From NCBI GenBank assembly GCA_963743425.1, contig CAVUPU010000005.1, positions 1,054,001-1,118,000 on the forward strand: DNA of 64,000 nt, in the 5' to 3' direction. Of the stretch, positions 17,437-26,407 are shown piece after piece. The DNA comes from JAJVID01 sp963743425 (lineage in GTDB: Bacteria > Acidobacteriota > Blastocatellia > RBC074). A program made the translations under genes and the position numbers. Position 1 is the first letter of the stretch. Each line of letters opens with the position of its first letter. Under the pieces are notes generated by a model. It saw only the letters and a list, made by a program, of their open reading frames with translations, was not told where the DNA came from and ran no database searches.

Positions 17437-18696
17437 CAGGGCTAACGCATTATAGCCGTATGAGAATAATGACTTTACAGGCCGGACGATTGGTCGTAAA
17501 AGTGGACATCCGTAAGAGGCATATTCACTATGGCGACCAAACTCGTGACTCCAGCTCTGATTGAATACTTCGCGGACTTGCCCGACCCGCGAATCGACCG
17601 CTGCAAAGCGCATCAACTTAATGACATCATCGTCATCGCCATCCTCGCCGTCATTTGTGGAGCCGAACACTTCACCGAAATGGAAGCGTTCGGAGAGGCG
17701 ACCGAGGATTGGCTCAAGACCTTTCTCAAATTGGAAAACGGCATCCCATCGCACGATACCTTTGCCCGAGTCTTTGCGCTGATCAGTCCCGCGGCTTTCA
17801 ACGAACGCTTCGTCGAGTGGATGCAAGCGGTCCGAATCGCAACTGCGGATGAAGTCGTGGCGATCGACGGCAAGACGATGCGACGATCGCATGACAAAGG
17901 GAAAGGCCAGAGGGCGACCCACCTGGTTAGCGCTTGGGCGACCCGCAATCGCCTGACCCTGGGGCAAATCAAGGTCGCCGAGAAGTCGAACGAAATAACG
18001 ACAGTGCCTGAATTACTGCGCCTGCTCAATCTCAAAGGATGCATCGTCACGATGGATGCGCTCAACACTCAAAAAGAGATCGTCCAAGAGGTTCGCGAGC
18101 AGGGAGCCGACTACGTCTTGGCGCTCAAGGATAATCATCCGCATTTGCGCGCCGAAGTGGAAGGCATCTTTGAAGCGGTCCGTAATCAATCGCCGGCCGA
18201 TCAGTCGGTGAGCAGAGATGAAAGCAGCGAGCAAGGACATGGGCGAACTGAAACACGCCGTGGCTGGAGCGTCGCGGCTCCGAACTGGCTGACCGGCTAC
18301 GATCAGTGGCAAGATCTCAAGAGCCTCGTCTTGATTGAATTGACGCGTACAATCAAAGATCAAACTACGACAGAGCGCAGGTATTTTATTTCGAGCCTCC
18401 CGCCTGATGCCGCGCGAGCGATGGCAGCCGTGCGCGCGCATTGGGGGATTGAAAACTCATTGCATTGGGTTCTGGATGTCGTCTTTCGCGAAGACGATTC
18501 CAGGGTCCGGATCAAAAACGCGGCGGAGAATTTAGCGCTCATCCGCAAGATTACTCACAATTTGTTACAGCAGGAGAAGACGCTCAAACGTGGGATCAAA
18601 ACCAAGCGCTTGATGGCTTCCTGGGACAGAAACTATTTGCTCAAAGTCATTGGCCTCATCCCTAACGATCTCTGAAGTTATAATGCGTTAGCCCTG
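17437..18696 (+). mobile_element. ISAs1-family insertion sequence
   Basis: 1260 bp bounded by the inverted repeat CAGGGCTAACGCATTATA (17437-17454) and its exact complement (18679-18696). Contains one transposase gene. No 8-bp flanking duplication is seen, so the flanks have probably changed since insertion, or the element arrived by another route. Confidence 0.9.
17530..18675 (+). CDS. ISAs1-family DDE transposase
   Basis: 381 residues. Typical family features: FADLPDPRIDRCKAHQLNDI at the N-terminus, the first catalytic Asp in VVAIDGKTMRRS, the second in CIVTMDALNTQKEIV, and the final Glu region in HWGIENSLHWVLDVVFREDD. Full length with no interruption, so the element may still be active. 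Confidence 0.95.
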   Translation: MATKLVTPALIEYFADLPDPRIDRCKAHQLNDIIVIAILAVICGAEHFTEMEAFGEATEDWLKTFLKLENGIPSHDTFARVFALISPAAFNERFVEWMQAVRIATADEVVAIDGKTMRRSHDKGKGQRATHLVSAWATRNRLTLGQIKVAEKSNEITTVPELLRLLNLKGCIVTMDALNTQKEIVQEVREQGADYVLALKDNHPHLRAEVEGIFEAVRNQSPADQSVSRDESSEQGHGRTETRRGWSVAAPNWLTGYDQWQDLKSLVLIELTRTIKDQTTTERRYFISSLPPDAARAMAAVRAHWGIENSLHWVLDVVFREDDSRVRIKNAAENLALIRKITHNLLQQEKTLKRGIKTKRLMASWDRNYLLKVIGLIPNDL

Positions 18697-18758
18697 GGCT
18701 CAAACGGTAATCAATAACAGCCACTGGAGAACTTCACTTTCGGCGAAGGAGAACATAT

Positions 18759-19217
18759 ATGGTAAGGCGGTTTTTCATTTTGGTACTGTTCGGAGCAGTG
18801 GTCAGCAGCGCGCCTGTGGTTAAGGCGCAAAAAGGTAGCGCGGAAAATCAGCGGCCAAAAGGCGTTCCTGAGCAATATGCGGGGAATTGGGTATGCCAGA
18901 CGTTTATGCCGGGCTACAACATACTCCTACCTAATGCTGATATGTCACAACCCCAAACCAATAAGACGAGCACCCCATCAACTGTGGTGGTTCTGAAGTT
19001 CTCTTTAAGGACGGATGGCGTATACGAGGCGTCTAACGGGAAAGGACGTTACTCTTTCGACTCGGCGGCAAAGGCCATAGCATGGCTTGACGGGCCACAC
19101 CAAAAGACAATTACAAAGACCCAAATAGGGAAGCGCGAAAACGGCGCGCCTAAAATGGGGTTCGTCCTAAACAAACGTTACTACGGGTGCTTCATGTCGA
19201 AGCCGCGACCTAAGTAA
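18759..19217 (+). CDS. Small secreted protein of unknown function
   Basis: 152 residues with signal peptide (MVRRFFILVLFGAVVSSAPV VKAQ). The mature part has a beta-rich segment VVVLKFSLRTDGVYEASNGK and WLDGPHQKTITKTQIGK, plus one Cys pair (CQTF ... YGCF). GGAG lies upstream of the ATG. It is followed after 10 bases by the secreted protein at 19228, so the two may be co-transcribed. No family recognised. Confidence 0.7.
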   Translation: MVRRFFILVLFGAVVSSAPVVKAQKGSAENQRPKGVPEQYAGNWVCQTFMPGYNILLPNADMSQPQTNKTSTPSTVVVLKFSLRTDGVYEASNGKGRYSFDSAAKAIAWLDGPHQKTITKTQIGKRENGAPKMGFVLNKRYYGCFMSKPRPK

Positions 19218-19227
19218 AATCGAAAAC

Positions 19228-20550
19228 ATGACGAACAACTTTTTCCTTACGATGCTTGGCCTACTGGCCACTGTAACTCTCGCCGCTGGCGAAGCGCACG
19301 CCGACACCTTCGAGTTCCTGACCTACACGCCGCCGCGCGGTTGGGTAAATCAGGCGTCACAGGAGGGGAGGGTATACCGGCGCGCGAGCGGAATCGGACT
19401 GATCACCTTCTACGCGAGCTATCCATCGACCGGCTCCGCCTCCGACGAATTTGTCCGGATGTGGCGCGCGCGCATCGAACCAATCCTGCCAGGGGCGGCG
19501 CCCAAACCGCAGCTTCAACCCGATGGCGACTATGTGGCGGCTGTGGGCGCCCAGCGGGTCGACGCCCAAGGCACGATTACCACAATCTCGATCGTTGCCA
19601 TCGTCGGGCGTGGCCGCGCTATCGGTATATTGGCCATGTCCGCCGGAGACGAGGCGCTCCGCGAGGTGACCGCGTTCCTCGACAGCCTTGACGTTGCGCC
19701 GGGGACTCCCGCGGCCACGACGCCAAAGTCCGGTTCGGTTCCAGTCGACGAGATCGAGGTCGACTTCGACGCGCCGCCCGGTTACGTCTCTCAACGGAAC
19801 GGCCGCATGGTCGTGTTGACTCCAACAACGGTCGACGAAAAGACTCCATGCGCCTACGGCGTTAGCCCGGCCCGGCCTTCGAAGGGCACGCTCGAATCGG
19901 ACGCCAGGGCAGCCCTCCTCGAAGCGCTGCCCGGTTGGCAGCTCAAGAGCGATAACTACAACGCGATGCGAGGAGTCGCGGGCGCCGGGTGGCTCTACTT
20001 CTGGTTCCGCACCGATGTTCAAAGACTCGTCGGGGGAAGCTACGAATACGCGACGGCCATGACGATGGCGTTTCCAGCCGGCCCGGGGCGGGTGAACATC
20101 GTCTGGGGAGTTGGAAACCCGGCGCGGTGCTTGTTGGACGATCTCGCTTTCGCCCGTTTGTTCCACAGTCTACGTCCACGCGGCTGGAGCTCGGACGGCG
20201 GCAAGGCTCTATCCCGGGAGCTTCAAGGAACATGGCGTAACAGCCAGCGCGTCGGCATTGCCCAGTACAAGTTTATGGCCAACGGCCGGTATGAGTTTGG
20301 TATTGGAACCACAACGAGTACGGGGCTTATCGAGAGGACATCCTCCAGCGTTTCGGACGGAAGCTACGAACTTCGCGGCGCCGAGCTTACCATCACCCCC
20401 GATCGTCGCGACCGTGGCGTCTCCAAATATCGCGTCCGCATCTACGACGAGTTCGTCCTCGGACGATGGACGCGCGCGATGTCGCTGCTCGACGAGAATG
20501 CGAAACCGGCGTTAGAAGCGCAGTATATGCGAATCGAGGATTCCCGCTGA
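19228..20550 (+). CDS. Secreted protein with two PGW-type domains and a lipocalin-like C-terminus
   Basis: 440 residues, signal peptide to about residue 25 (AGEAHA). Two related modules follow: residues 27-155 (FLTYTPPRGWVNQ) and 170-310 (VDFDAPPGYVSQRNGRMVVL). A C-terminal beta-barrel module starts LQGTWRNSQRVGIAQYKFMA. The first and last modules match the 323-residue protein at 3669, so the pair are paralogues, this one with an extra module. Role unknown; location outside the cytoplasm. Confidence 0.78.
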   Translation: MTNNFFLTMLGLLATVTLAAGEAHADTFEFLTYTPPRGWVNQASQEGRVYRRASGIGLITFYASYPSTGSASDEFVRMWRARIEPILPGAAPKPQLQPDGDYVAAVGAQRVDAQGTITTISIVAIVGRGRAIGILAMSAGDEALREVTAFLDSLDVAPGTPAATTPKSGSVPVDEIEVDFDAPPGYVSQRNGRMVVLTPTTVDEKTPCAYGVSPARPSKGTLESDARAALLEALPGWQLKSDNYNAMRGVAGAGWLYFWFRTDVQRLVGGSYEYATAMTMAFPAGPGRVNIVWGVGNPARCLLDDLAFARLFHSLRPRGWSSDGGKALSRELQGTWRNSQRVGIAQYKFMANGRYEFGIGTTTSTGLIERTSSSVSDGSYELRGAELTITPDRRDRGVSKYRVRIYDEFVLGRWTRAMSLLDENAKPALEAQYMRIEDSR

Positions 20551-20718
20551 GCGATGTGCTCTGAAACGCCGGGCGGCGCGGCTGTTTCCGGACAGCATAG
20601 ACGGGTATCTATTTCTGAAGGACCCTGTCTTCCACATTATCTACGAAGCTGCTTGCTTGTGGGCGAGGACTACCGGATGGGCGCCAGACGATGAATACCT
20701 TTGAGGGGGGGTTACGCC

Positions 20719-22153
20719 ATGTGGTTTCGTATACTTTCGCTTTCCTTGTTCCTGGCCATCCCATCGGACGTGATAAGCCAGCGCGCTTCAGGCTCGGCGA
20801 GCGATTCTCGGCCCAACATTGTCTTCATCCTGGTAGACGACCTGCGCTGGGACGAACTGGGCTGCGCCGGGCATCCTTACATCAAAACGCCCAACATTGA
20901 CCGCATCGCCAAAGAAGGCGCGATGTTCCGCAATGCGTTTATGACCACGCCTCTCTGCTCACCTTCGCGCGCGAGTTTTCTGACCGGGCAATATGCGCAC
21001 ACCAACAGGATTACCGACAACGTCGACCGCTCCGCCGCCAGTCATAAGCTGGTGACCTTTCCACTGCTGCTGCATCAATCGGGTTACGAAACCGCCTTTA
21101 TCGGCAAATGGCACATGGGCAATGATGACACGCCGCGCCCGGGCTTTGATCGCTGGGTGAGTTTCAAGGGACAGGGCGCGTACTTCAACCCCGATATCAA
21201 TGAAGACGGCAAGTCCGTCAAGCCCGCCGGCTATATCACGGATCTTCTTAACGGCTATGCGGTGGAGTTCATCAAGCGGCGGCGCGACAAACCCTTCCTG
21301 GTCTATCTGGCGCACAAAGCGATCCATCCGGAAGTGATTCAGAATAACGATGGGAGCGTCAACCTTGCCGACTCGGAGCGCTTCATTCCCGCCGAGCGGC
21401 ACGTGAATCTGTATGCAGGCAAAACCGTTCCGCGTCGCCCCAATGCGATGCTCGCCCCGGCTGGCAAGCCCGCGCTCGAACGCCGGATTGGCGACCTGCC
21501 CCCGCTCGGAGCCGGCACTGGCACGCGCGACGATGTGGTATTGGGCCGGCAACGCACGCTGATGGCGATTGAAGACGGCGTCGGCGAAATCCTCAAATCT
21601 TTAAAAGAGACTGGCCAACTCGACAAGACCGTCATCGTCTTCACCAGCGACAACGGGTACTTTTACGGCGAACACGGTCTGAGCGTCGAACGGCGGCTGG
21701 CCTACGAAGAGGCGATTCGCATGCCGCTGCTCGTGCGCTACCCGCGGATGATCAAAGCGGGAACACTGCGCGACGAATTTGCTCTCAACATTGACCTCGC
21801 GCCGACACTGCTCTCTGTGGCCGGGGCATCTGTGCCCGGCAATATGCAGGGACGCTCGCTTGCGCCGTTGCTGAAGGGCGAGAGGGTTAAATGGCGCGAC
21901 TCGTTTCTGATAGAGTACTACTCCGACCGCGTGTTTCCGCGGATAACGCGGATGGGCTACAAGGCTGTGCGCAACGGGCGCTGGAAATACATTCGCTATC
22001 TTGAGCTGGAAGGGATGGATGAGCTTTACGATCTCAAAACCGATCCCTATGAGATGAAGAATCTGTTTAATCAGCCGGGAGCGGAAAAGGCGCTCGACAG
22101 AGATGAAACAGGAGATGGAACGATTGCTGAAAGAGACGAATGCCGGGAGTTAA
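20719..22153 (+). pseudogene. Secreted sulfatase with a frameshift close to the C-terminus
   Basis: Start ATG 20719 follows GAGGGGGG and gives a signal peptide (MWFRILSLSLFLAIPSDVIS). Metal ligands in VDDLRWDELG, the formylglycine motif CSPSRASFLTG, GKWHMG and FTSDNGYFYGEHG are intact, so it is a type I sulfatase (hydrolysis of sulfate esters in the periplasm, needing a maturase not seen here). After KALD an extra base near 22094-22104 shifts the frame; reading the other frame gives MKQEMERLLKETNAGS and a stop at 22151-22153, the normal family ending. The shifted frame runs to 22170. Only about 16 terminal residues change, so activity could survive. Confidence 0.85.
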
Positions 22154-22185
22154 GTATAGATGATCCTTGACGATAAAACCGGATC

Positions 22186-22480
22186 GTGTCAAACAGGCAG
22201 GCGACAAATGGAATCCCAGACGACGAGTATGGGAAATCCGCTACGGGCAGGTCGTGAGCCTCGGATTGACTGCTCGGATTGAACTGAGGAATGTTTCCGA
22301 GGCTTTGATCATCGTTTCGGCCACTAACAGGAACCGCGGATTTTCACGGATGCTACGGATTTTTACTGATTATCCGTGTTGATCCGCCGCATCCGTAAAA
22401 ATCCGCGGTTCCAATCACTGCCTCACTGGCCGAAACGATGATCAACGCCGTTTCCGATAATGGAAAGCCAAATGTTTCCT
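22186..22480 (+). pseudogene. Copy 3 of the KWNP-RRVW module, truncated and split by a palindromic element
   Basis: DRVKQAGDKWNPRRRVWEIR and YGQVVSLGLTARIELRNVS are recognisable. At GTTTCCGA the sequence is interrupted by 149 bp (22301-22449) and resumes with GTTTCCGATAATGGAAAG. The N-terminal 60 residues are absent and replaced by the words GATGATCCTTGACGATAAAA also seen near 3361 and 11284. Confidence 0.7.
22301..22449. mobile_element. 149-bp palindromic (MITE-like) element with 8-bp target duplication
   Basis: Terminal inverted repeats of 23 bp with two mismatches (GGC, then TTTG or GTTG, then ATCATCGTTTCGGCCA). The flank GTTTCCGA occurs at 22293-22300 and 22450-22457 but only once in the uninterrupted copies at 5007 and 11995. 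The interior has nested arms GGAACCGCGGATTTT and GCATCCGT. Confidence 0.88.
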
Positions 22481-22510
22481 TAACGCGGCACGGTGAATTT
22501 GGCGTTAGGC
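22480..22510 (+). repeat. Right half of an attC site
   Basis: CGCGGCACGGTGAATTTGGC followed by GTTAGGC (22504-22510) matches the right halves of sites 2, 3 and 9. The left half has been replaced by the module fragment. Confidence 0.6.
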
Positions 22511-22523
22511 TTCATGGAGGAAA

Positions 22524-23009
22524 ATGATGTGGTCTTCTAATTTCGGGGTTTCCCAAAAGAGTCAGTGGATAGGCGGTATCATCGCTACGGTCACCTTGGG
22601 CCTGATGCTCACAACTTCGGCACAGGACAAGCAGCCAACGAAGACGGATAACCCAGAAGAAATGGGTGTCCGTGCTGCCATCGAGCATTACTTTAAGGGG
22701 CATGCTACAGGCGAGGCTTCGCACATGCGCAAGGCTTTCATTCCCACAGCCCACATTGAGGGCATCCGTGATGGAAAATTTACCTCTTGGACGCTCGATA
22801 AATACTGCGAGAACTTCAACGGTAAGCCAGCCGTCGACGAAAGCGCTCGGAAAAGAAAGATCGATTCGATCGATGTGACTGGTACAGCGGCCATAGTGAA
22901 GGCAACGCTTGTCCATGGTCCAACCACGTTCACTGACTACTTCGTTTTATTGAAAGTAGACGGTGAATGGAAAATCGCGAATAAAGTTTATCACGGTCAG
23001 AGACAATGA
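22524..23009 (+). CDS. Secreted NTF2-like protein (lumazine-binding-like, cassette gene)
   Basis: 161 residues. N-terminal hydrophobic signal (IIATVTLGLMLTTSAQ), then an NTF2/SnoaL fold: AAIEHYFKGHATGEASHMRK, FIPTAHIEGIRDGKFTSW, and the closing strands FTDYFVLLKVDGEWKIANKV. This is the Lumazine_bd_2 type, mostly of unknown function. GGAGG at 22516 gives the start. An attC right half lies just upstream and an attC left half just downstream, so this is an isolated cassette. Confidence 0.8.
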   Translation: MMWSSNFGVSQKSQWIGGIIATVTLGLMLTTSAQDKQPTKTDNPEEMGVRAAIEHYFKGHATGEASHMRKAFIPTAHIEGIRDGKFTSWTLDKYCENFNGKPAVDESARKRKIDSIDVTGTAAIVKATLVHGPTTFTDYFVLLKVDGEWKIANKVYHGQRQ

Positions 23010-23043
23010 CGTGGGGAACCAAGGCGACTGACCAACGAAACGC

Positions 23044-23077
23044 CGCCTAACCCCCGTTCCACCGGAGTCGCGCTGAG
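23044..23077 (+). repeat. Left half of an attC site
   Basis: CGCCTAAC followed by CCCCGTTCCACCGGAGTCGC matches the left halves of the complete sites. No right half was found downstream. Confidence 0.6.
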
Positions 23078-23609
23078 CCCTGCTCTATTGAGTCCCAGTT
23101 GGTCGTTCCTTCAGCGCCAGACGGCTCGATTGGCGCGGAGCTTGAGAGTTTGGAGGTTGTCGCGCCTTGCTTCCCAAAGCCAGCCAGTCCCTCAATTGAA
23201 CTGGATGCGCCTGCTACGCGAAGTTCCAGCTCTTCGACTGAATCGGAAGAGAGCCAGGTGAACCGCTCAAGATCGAGCTGCTCGTTCAACGCCAATTTCC
23301 TCTTCCAACTAAACATGGAATTTCGACGGGCCGGGTACTGCGTTGATGACGAAGATTGCCTTGCTGCAATCGGCTTGAGAAAAACGGGCAGATTCTACGC
23401 TGAAGCCGGTGATAAACCAATAGTGACGGAAGCAGAGAAGGATCAGATTCCCGGTGAATTCCCGTAACGGACCAACGAGTGTTGCAGGCTTCGATGAAGA
23501 GATGATGGATCGGCTCGATCCGGACTGGTTCAAAGATGAAGACGATGATGCCTGAACGGGAAGCAATGACGAGTCGATGAAAGTTTTAGAGTGGCGCCAA
23601 GATGGTTCC
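23078..23609. other. Gene-poor stretch with a possible coding remnant
   Basis: No convincing gene. A frame near 23315 encodes MEFRRAGYCVDDEDCLAAIG, and another near 23470-23554 encodes FDEEMMDRLDPDWFKDEDDD before a TGA. They look like pieces of one acidic small protein separated by a frame change, but neither has a ribosome binding site. Confidence 0.3.
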
Positions 23610-24080
23610 TCACTTTTTACTCCGGATGATCAATGGCTTTGGTTTCGTCTTCAGCGCCGCCGGTGGGTCCAAATTCAAAATGCCATGTACCAGATAACGT
23701 CCAGGCGCCAAAGCGGCGCCAGTTTGATCCACCGGCTGCCACTCCAACATAAATTCCAACTTCTGACCAGGCTCCACTGTCTTTATTTCGAGGATGTCCT
23801 GAACCGTTTGTCCCTCAAGCCATCGCCAGATCTCTTTGCCTTCGGGTGTGGTCACGACAAAATCATATGGAGGACGACCTCCGAGAGTCAGCTCGACCGC
23901 CTTGTCGGTCAGATTCCGCCAGATCAGCTTCAGATTTACCGTCTGACCTGCTTCGACTTCATCCGGCGCCTCCAGCGAAAGAGGGCCTTCCGGGCGGCTT
24001 GGTTTACCAGCCTGATGGCTACATCCGTTAGAGCCAAGAAGCGTCATGGAAAGCAAGAGTATCAGGCCGATCCAGTACAT
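23610..24080 (-). CDS. Probable lipoprotein with BsuPI-like beta-sandwich
   Basis: 156 residues from ATG at 24080. Hydrophobic start MYWIGLILLLSMTLLGSNGC could be a lipoprotein signal, though the lipobox (SNGC) is weak. The domain has APDEVEAGQTVNLKLIWRNL, the motif PYDFVVTTPEGKEIWRWLEG and LAPGRYLVHGILN, which is the pattern of the BsuPI/intracellular proteinase inhibitor domain (DxW, sandwich fold). The gene ahead of it on the same strand is a serine protease, so an inhibitor role is tempting but unproven. Confidence 0.65.
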   Translation of the reverse strand: MYWIGLILLLSMTLLGSNGCSHQAGKPSRPEGPLSLEAPDEVEAGQTVNLKLIWRNLTDKAVELTLGGRPPYDFVVTTPEGKEIWRWLEGQTVQDILEIKTVEPGQKLEFMLEWQPVDQTGAALAPGRYLVHGILNLDPPAALKTKPKPLIIRSKK

Positions 24081-24154
24081 TGCTATAATTTTTGACCTCA
24101 CTTTTCGGAGCGTCTGACCCTGGGCCCACCCCAAGGTCAGACGCGACGATTTGA

Positions 24155-25444
24155 TCAGCAGCCGCCTGACGCGCAGGTGATTACTGATCCCAACTCCCCG
24201 CCCATCTGGATACCTGTGATCGGGCTAAATACCCCTCCACTCCCCCAGTGGATGCCGACAAGCGTAACATTCGGTAATGTCGTAATCCTAAAGACAGGGG
24301 AACCACTATCTCCGCCGGCGCTCGTAAATGACGCCCGGCTTTGGCAAAGTTGAGTGATGGTTGAGCCTGACACGTTAAAGTTGGCGCAGGTTTGCTGAAT
24401 TGTACCACTGGTCCTGCCTGTCGTGCGGCCAACCTTGGTCACGGCTTGTCCTACCACCGGGGCGGCTTCAGCGGTAATCGTGAAAGTATCTACTCCGTTC
24501 CACGTAAATGAGCCAACTGCCGGGCGCGCGATAGTACCCCGGGCAGTAGTGACCGCCGGCCCACTCGGATGAGGAACCCGCGCAAACGAGCTGTCACTGA
24601 ATCGGCACCGCCTGCCGGCCGGACACTGCCCGCCGGTGAAATAGGTTGGGTCTGCGATCTCCTGGCCAACGCGGTTGGTAGTTCCAGAGGCGCTCTGCTG
24701 ATGGTAGACGGTCCCTTCGACCCCTCCCTGAGTGTTGGTACAGTGCGAGTTGGTCACAAAACCGCGGATGCCCCCGCGGTCAGCGACAAAACCGAGCGTG
24801 CATAAGAAACCGCCGAAGTTGATTTGCAAACCGCCGCGCAACGGCCGACGGCGGCTTCGGAGTTCAAGCTCCACTTCCTTGGTTTTTCTGATCCGCACTG
24901 CTTCGCGCGGTATGCCCAGTTCAGACAGGCGTTCTTCCACGGCTTTCCTCACGCCTGGCGAGTCCGTAATTCCGACCTCAACCATATTCTCGTTGTCAGC
25001 AATATCGGTGGAGACAACTCCGGGAATAGGAAGCACTTCGGGCGACATTTGCTGATGCCAGCGATGGAGCTCCAGGAAATCATACTTGGCTTCGCGGATC
25101 TCCATGCCTTTGTGGGATAAGCGTTTTCCTCTCCCAACCTCGCTGGTTATTACAGTCATCCAGAAGGTCATCAAAGCTTCATCCATCGGTCCTTTGTGTC
25201 CCCTCATATAGACTTGCATTGTTCCGTCTGGATCGACATACACGCCGCCAAAACCGGGAACCTGCATTGCGATTTCAGCCAAACTATCATCCTGGGTCTT
25301 GAACTCTTCTGGCTGAGCAGGCCCGGGCAACGCCGCCGGATTGCTATTGCCGGCAGATATTGCAGCGTTACCTGTGTCGCCAGTGAAGACCATGGCTAAA
25401 AGCGCACAAAGGACAACTACACTGACTATCATTTTCCGAGGCAT
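24155..25444 (-). CDS. Secreted trypsin-like serine protease
   Basis: 429 residues with a Sec signal (MPRKMIVSVVVLCALLAM VF). An N-terminal pro-region of about 190 residues precedes the protease domain. The triad is visible: His in GFVTNSHCTNTQ, Asp in RFSDSSFARV and Ser in SAGGDSGSPVFRI, the chymotrypsin fold. Cys residues (SHC, GGQCPAGRRC, QTC, QLC) suggest disulfides. AGGAGA precedes the ATG. The lipoprotein with an inhibitor-like fold is encoded 75 bases downstream. Confidence 0.85.
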   Translation of the reverse strand: MPRKMIVSVVVLCALLAMVFTGDTGNAAISAGNSNPAALPGPAQPEEFKTQDDSLAEIAMQVPGFGGVYVDPDGTMQVYMRGHKGPMDEALMTFWMTVITSEVGRGKRLSHKGMEIREAKYDFLELHRWHQQMSPEVLPIPGVVSTDIADNENMVEVGITDSPGVRKAVEERLSELGIPREAVRIRKTKEVELELRSRRRPLRGGLQINFGGFLCTLGFVADRGGIRGFVTNSHCTNTQGGVEGTVYHQQSASGTTNRVGQEIADPTYFTGGQCPAGRRCRFSDSSFARVPHPSGPAVTTARGTIARPAVGSFTWNGVDTFTITAEAAPVVGQAVTKVGRTTGRTSGTIQQTCANFNVSGSTITQLCQSRASFTSAGGDSGSPVFRITTLPNVTLVGIHWGSGGVFSPITGIQMGGELGSVITCASGGC

Positions 25445-26128
25445 AATCTTTTCTCCTTGTGATCATTAAACCCTTACTTTGTAACCCTGCCACTGCAAAT
25501 ATGCTGAGAAGAGCCCGGAGTAATCTCTCTCTGTTACAAAGGAGGGTTGTTTTTCGAGGCTTGCAATGGCCAGATCCTGACGATTTCACCCGGGCTCCGA
25601 TTTCATCGATAAAAGCGACGAATTAGAGTAAAAAGTCCCATATCAGCTAAATATCTGGACAACTGACATAAGTCTGCGCTTCCAGGCCCCAACACCTGGC
25701 GTATCTGGCACACGGATTGGCACAGGCGGCATTACATAAACCGCTAAGTATATAGGCGTTAAAGCAACCTTCTATTGCACAGCCTATGCTATTGTAGAAA
25801 AGCTTAAACCGACCGCGTTTTGACCGCTAAGCCCCTATCAGACAGGGAAATGGCAAACATAAATATCAAGTATTCAATTTCCAGGCTGAGTATCATTCGG
25901 AATACCCGAATACAACGATGGCTGTAGGCTGTATACGTTTCCACCTCAGGCATTGTCAATTGATTAACTGTTAATTGTAGCCATCGTTTTGCTGGCCCTC
26001 GCAAATGCTTAGCAATCATCAAGTTGCAAGGTGAGTTGGATAGAAGCGTAACTGTTAACCTGGGTCAAAACGATAATCACAGCCAAGTCGATGTGAGCGA
26101 CCTTCGCATTTTTAGACACCGGCTGTAT
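25445..26128. other. Intergenic region without a recognised gene
   Basis: About 680 bases upstream of the protease gene. I see no coding frame with family resemblance and no RNA gene; it presumably holds the protease promoter. Confidence 0.5.
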
Positions 26129-26352
26129 AAATCCTGGCTCTTTGGGAATTTCCGTGAAAGACCCCAACATCTGGTAGTTAATTCAATCTCCAGAAGAAAC
26201 CACGGATTTGACGGATCAAAACGGATTTTCACGGATCTTGATCCGTCCTGATCCGTCTTAATCCGTCAAATCCGTGGTTTCTTCTTCTTTTTCTAAACCG
26301 CAAGATGTTGGGGTATCTCACAGCAATTCCCAAAGACCAAAAATCTTGGCTC
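26129..26352. mobile_element. Palindromic element with CCACGGATTTGACGGAT core
   Basis: Outer arms 26140-26179 and 26296-26335 pair over 40 bases with several mismatches (CTTTGGGAATT, ACCCCAACATCT). An inner hairpin uses GAAACCACGGATTTGACGGA and its complement. AAATCCTGGCTC (26129-26140) and AAATCTTGGCTC (26341-26352) flank it as a possible target duplication. Similar CACGGATT-type repeats are common between genes in many bacterial phyla. Confidence 0.7.
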
Positions 26353-26407
26353 ATAATGCAGCGTGAGCCTTCGGATGATTGATCGCCAAAGCCGCCCCCC
26401 GCTGTCA

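Noticed and set aside
17429..18704. 8-bp target duplication of the ISAs1 element
   Set aside because: The eight bases on each side (ATGTCGGC and GGCTCAAA) do not match.
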